Source: Boseongicola sp. SB0675_bin_26
GTDB taxonomy: Bacteria > Pseudomonadota > Alphaproteobacteria > Rhodobacterales > Rhodobacteraceae
Direction: 5' to 3'
Length of the DNA stretch: 8,483 nt
Assembly: GCA_009843725.1 (NCBI GenBank)
Contig: VYCX01000269.1
Coordinates: forward strand, 1 to 8,483
The notes under the pieces were generated by a model. It did no database searches and was not told where the DNA came from. It saw only the letters and a program-made list of their open reading frames with translations. The translations under genes were made by a program, and so were the position numbers. Positions 6,912-8,483 of the stretch are shown in pieces. Positions within the stretch are counted from its first letter, which is position 1. Each line of letters starts with the position of its first letter.

Positions 6912-8318
6912 TCAGCAGCTGTAGTACATCTTGAACTCGACCGGGTGAGGCGTGTGTTCGTAGGCGTAGATCTCTTCCCACTTGAGGTCCATGTAACCCT
7001 CGATCTGGCTGCGGGTGAAGACATCGCCCTGAAGCAGGAAGTCCATGTCGGCTTCCAGCTCTTCCATCGCCTCGCGGAGGCTGGCGCAGACCGTTGGAAT
7101 CCCCTCCAGCTCCTCGGGGGGCAGGTCATAGAGATCCTTGTCCATCGGGTCGCCGGGGTCGATCTTGTTCCTTATTCCGTCGAGACCGGCCATCAGGAGC
7201 GACGAAAACGCCAGATAGGGGTTCGCGGCGGGATCGGGGAAGCGAACTTCCACGCGCTTGGCCTTCGGACTTTCGGTCCACGGAATCCGGCACGAAGCCG
7301 ACCGGTTCCGAGCGGAGTACGCTCTCAGCACCGGAGCCTCGAAGCCCGGAATCAAGCGCTTGTAGGAATTTGTCGCCGGATTGGTAAAGGCGTTGAGCGC
7401 CTTCGAGTGCTTGAGCACGCCACCAATGTAGTAGAGCGCCTCCTGGCTGAGATCGGCGTACCGGTCGCCTGCGAAGAGCGGCTTTCCATCCTTCCAGATC
7501 GACTGGTTCACGTGCATGCCCGTTCCGTTGTCACCCGCGATCGGCTTGGGCATGAATGTGGCCGACTTGCCGTATGCATGCGCCACCTGGTGGATGACGT
7601 ACTTGTACTTCTGCAGGTTGTCTCCCTGATCGGTAAGCGAACTGAAGACGAGGCCAAGTTCGTGCTGGCACGAAGCCACCTCGTGGTGGTGCTTGTCGAC
7701 CTTCATGCCCATGCGCTTCATCGTTGAGAGCATTTCCGAGCGGATGTCCTGGGCGTCGTCCACAGGGGGAACCGGGAAGTAGCCGCCCTTGATGCCGGGG
7801 CGGTGGCCCATGTTGCCCATTTCGTACTCGGTATCGGTGTTCCACGAACCGTCGATCGCGTCGACCTCATAGCCGACCTTGTTCATTTCGACCGAATAGC
7901 GGACATCGTCAAAGATGAAGAACTCGGCTTCCGGTCCCCAGAACGACTCGTCGCCGATCCCGCTGGACTTGAGATAGGCCTCGGCTTTCTCAGCCGTCCC
8001 GCGCGGGTCGCGCTCGTAATGCTCGCCGGTATCCGGTTCCACGACCGAGCAGTGGACTGCAAGCGTCGTCTCCGCGAAGAACGGATCCATGTAGGCGCTC
8101 GAGGTGTCGGGCATCAGCTTCATGTCGGACTGGTCGATCGACTTCCAGCCTGCAATGGAGGAGCCGTCGAACATGAGCCCCTCTTCAAGGAAGTCCTCGT
8201 TGACCTCATCGGCGTGCACGGTCACGTGCTGCAGCTTGCCGCGAGGATCCGTGAACCGAATGTCCACGTATTCCACCTCTTCGTCCTTGATCGTCTGCAA
8301 GACGTCCTTGTTGCTCAT
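6912..8318 (-). CDS. glnA: Glutamine synthetase type I
   Basis: It condenses glutamate, ammonium and ATP to glutamine in the cytoplasm as a dodecamer, the entry point of ammonium assimilation. The 468-aa length is exactly that of GSI. Visible signatures are [10 protein letters not shown] near 49-58, WGPEAEFF at 127-134 with the metal-binding glutamates, [12 protein letters not shown] at 209-220, the ATP-site [12 protein letters not shown] at 262-273, [13 protein letters not shown] at 313-325, and VEVRFPDP at 356-363. Tyr397 in [11 protein letters not shown] is the adenylylation site, so activity should be controlled by GlnE in response to PII. ATG 8318 is preceded by AGGAGG at 8327-8332. The gene follows glnB by 38 bases, the standard alphaproteobacterial glnBA operon, and ends at an intrinsic terminator. 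The promoter, probably NtrC-controlled upstream of glnB, is outside the window. Confidence 0.98.
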   Translation of the reverse strand: MSNKDVLQTIKDEEVEYVDIRFTDPRGKLQHVTVHADEVNEDFLEEGLMFDGSSIAGWKSIDQSDMKLMPDTSSAYMDPFFAETTLAVHCSVVEPDTGEHYERDPRGTAEKAEAYLKSSGIGDESFWGPEAEFFIFDDVRYSVEMNKVGYEVDAIDGSWNTDTEYEMGNMGHRPGIKGGYFPVPPVDDAQDIRSEMLSTMKRMGMKVDKHHHEVASCQHELGLVFSSLTDQGDNLQKYKYVIHQVAHAYGKSATFMPKPIAGDNGTGMHVNQSIWKDGKPLFAGDRYADLSQEALYYIGGVLKHSKALNAFTNPATNSYKRLIPGFEAPVLRAYSARNRSASCRIPWTESPKAKRVEVRFPDPAANPYLAFSSLLMAGLDGIRNKIDPGDPMDKDLYDLPPEELEGIPTVCASLREAMEELEADMDFLLQGDVFTRSQIEGYMDLKWEEIYAYEHTPHPVEFKMYYSC

Positions 8319-8356
8319 GGAGCGATCCTCCTGTCCTTACTCTGGATGCTGAATGA

Positions 8357-8483
8357 TCACAGCGCTTCCACCCCGGACTCTCCCGTCCGGATTCGGATGG
8401 CTTCGCTGATGTCGCTGACAAATATCTTTCCGTCCCCGATCTTGTCGGTCTTGGCCGCTCCGACGATTTCCTCGACGGCCGCG
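8357..8483 (-). CDS. glnB: Nitrogen regulatory protein PII, C-terminal part (cut by the window edge)
   Basis: The last 42 codons of a PII signal-transduction protein, continuing beyond the window. They contain the C-terminal PII signature [17 protein letters not shown], followed by [15 protein letters not shown] and the stop. The lysine and glycine residues of this segment line the ATP/2-oxoglutarate site in the family. The uridylylated T-loop tyrosine lies upstream and cannot be checked. Because glnA follows at 38 bases, this is GlnB and not GlnK, which normally precedes amtB. GlnB senses nitrogen status and, through GlnD, GlnE and NtrB, controls GS activity and expression. Confidence 0.93.
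   Translation of the reverse strand, partial: AAVEEIVGAAKTDKIGDGKIFVSDISEAIRIRTGESGVEAL
8373..8390 (-). other. Hairpin within the 3' end of glnB
   Basis: CCGGAC (8373-8378) and GTCCGG (8385-8390) pair perfectly around a 6-base loop, inside the last codons of glnB and shortly before the glnB-glnA junction. It has no T-run. It could modulate the relative amounts of the two messages, or simply reflect the coding of RTGESG. Confidence 0.25.

Noticed and set aside
6906..7727. A 273-codon plus-strand open frame antisense to glnA
   Set aside because: Shadow of the glutamine synthetase gene; no ribosome-binding site or recognisable domain.

Overview
The window reads as chromosomal DNA of a GC-rich alphaproteobacterium, most likely of the Rhodobacterales (inference). 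The signs are a glnB-glnA pair, a 41-residue zinc-free-type ribosomal protein L36, a MucD/DegP-type protease and strong G/C preference at third codon positions. No mobile element, CRISPR array, phage gene or defence system was recognised, and most of the window looks like ordinary housekeeping and catabolic DNA.

Left part (1-2490): a plus-strand ureohydrolase (agmatinase/guanidino-acid hydrolase family) faces a minus-strand gene for a small exported DUF3574 protein. Right of that, about 0.9 kb holds no intact gene. On the minus strand it holds a decayed reading frame of about 260 codons (1666-2454). Two in-frame TGA codons and two compensating frameshifts break it. It starts 36 bases after the stop of a Gfo/Idh/MocA-family dehydrogenase and may be its lost operon partner.

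Middle part (2490-5190): the Gfo/Idh/MocA dehydrogenase, rpmJ (L36) and tRNA-Val(GAC) lie on the minus strand. An N-formylglutamate amidohydrolase is divergent on the plus strand. The roughly 135 bases between tRNA-Val and the amidohydrolase gene hold candidate back-to-back promoters and a 9-bp GC hairpin in the predicted tRNA leader. The 203 bases between rpmJ and the dehydrogenase show no gene.

Right part (5144-8483): a DegP/HtrA-like periplasmic protease, glutamine synthetase I (glnA) and the 3' end of glnB (PII) are all on the minus strand. The protease and glnA each end in a clear intrinsic terminator. The gap between glnA and the protease gene carries two adjacent dyad symmetries that look regulatory.

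Functionally, four of the genes handle nitrogen. The ureohydrolase would release urea from a guanidino compound, the amidohydrolase would release glutamate and formate from N-formylglutamate, and GS with PII assimilates ammonium. They are not in one transcript, so this is a loose theme and not a demonstrated pathway.
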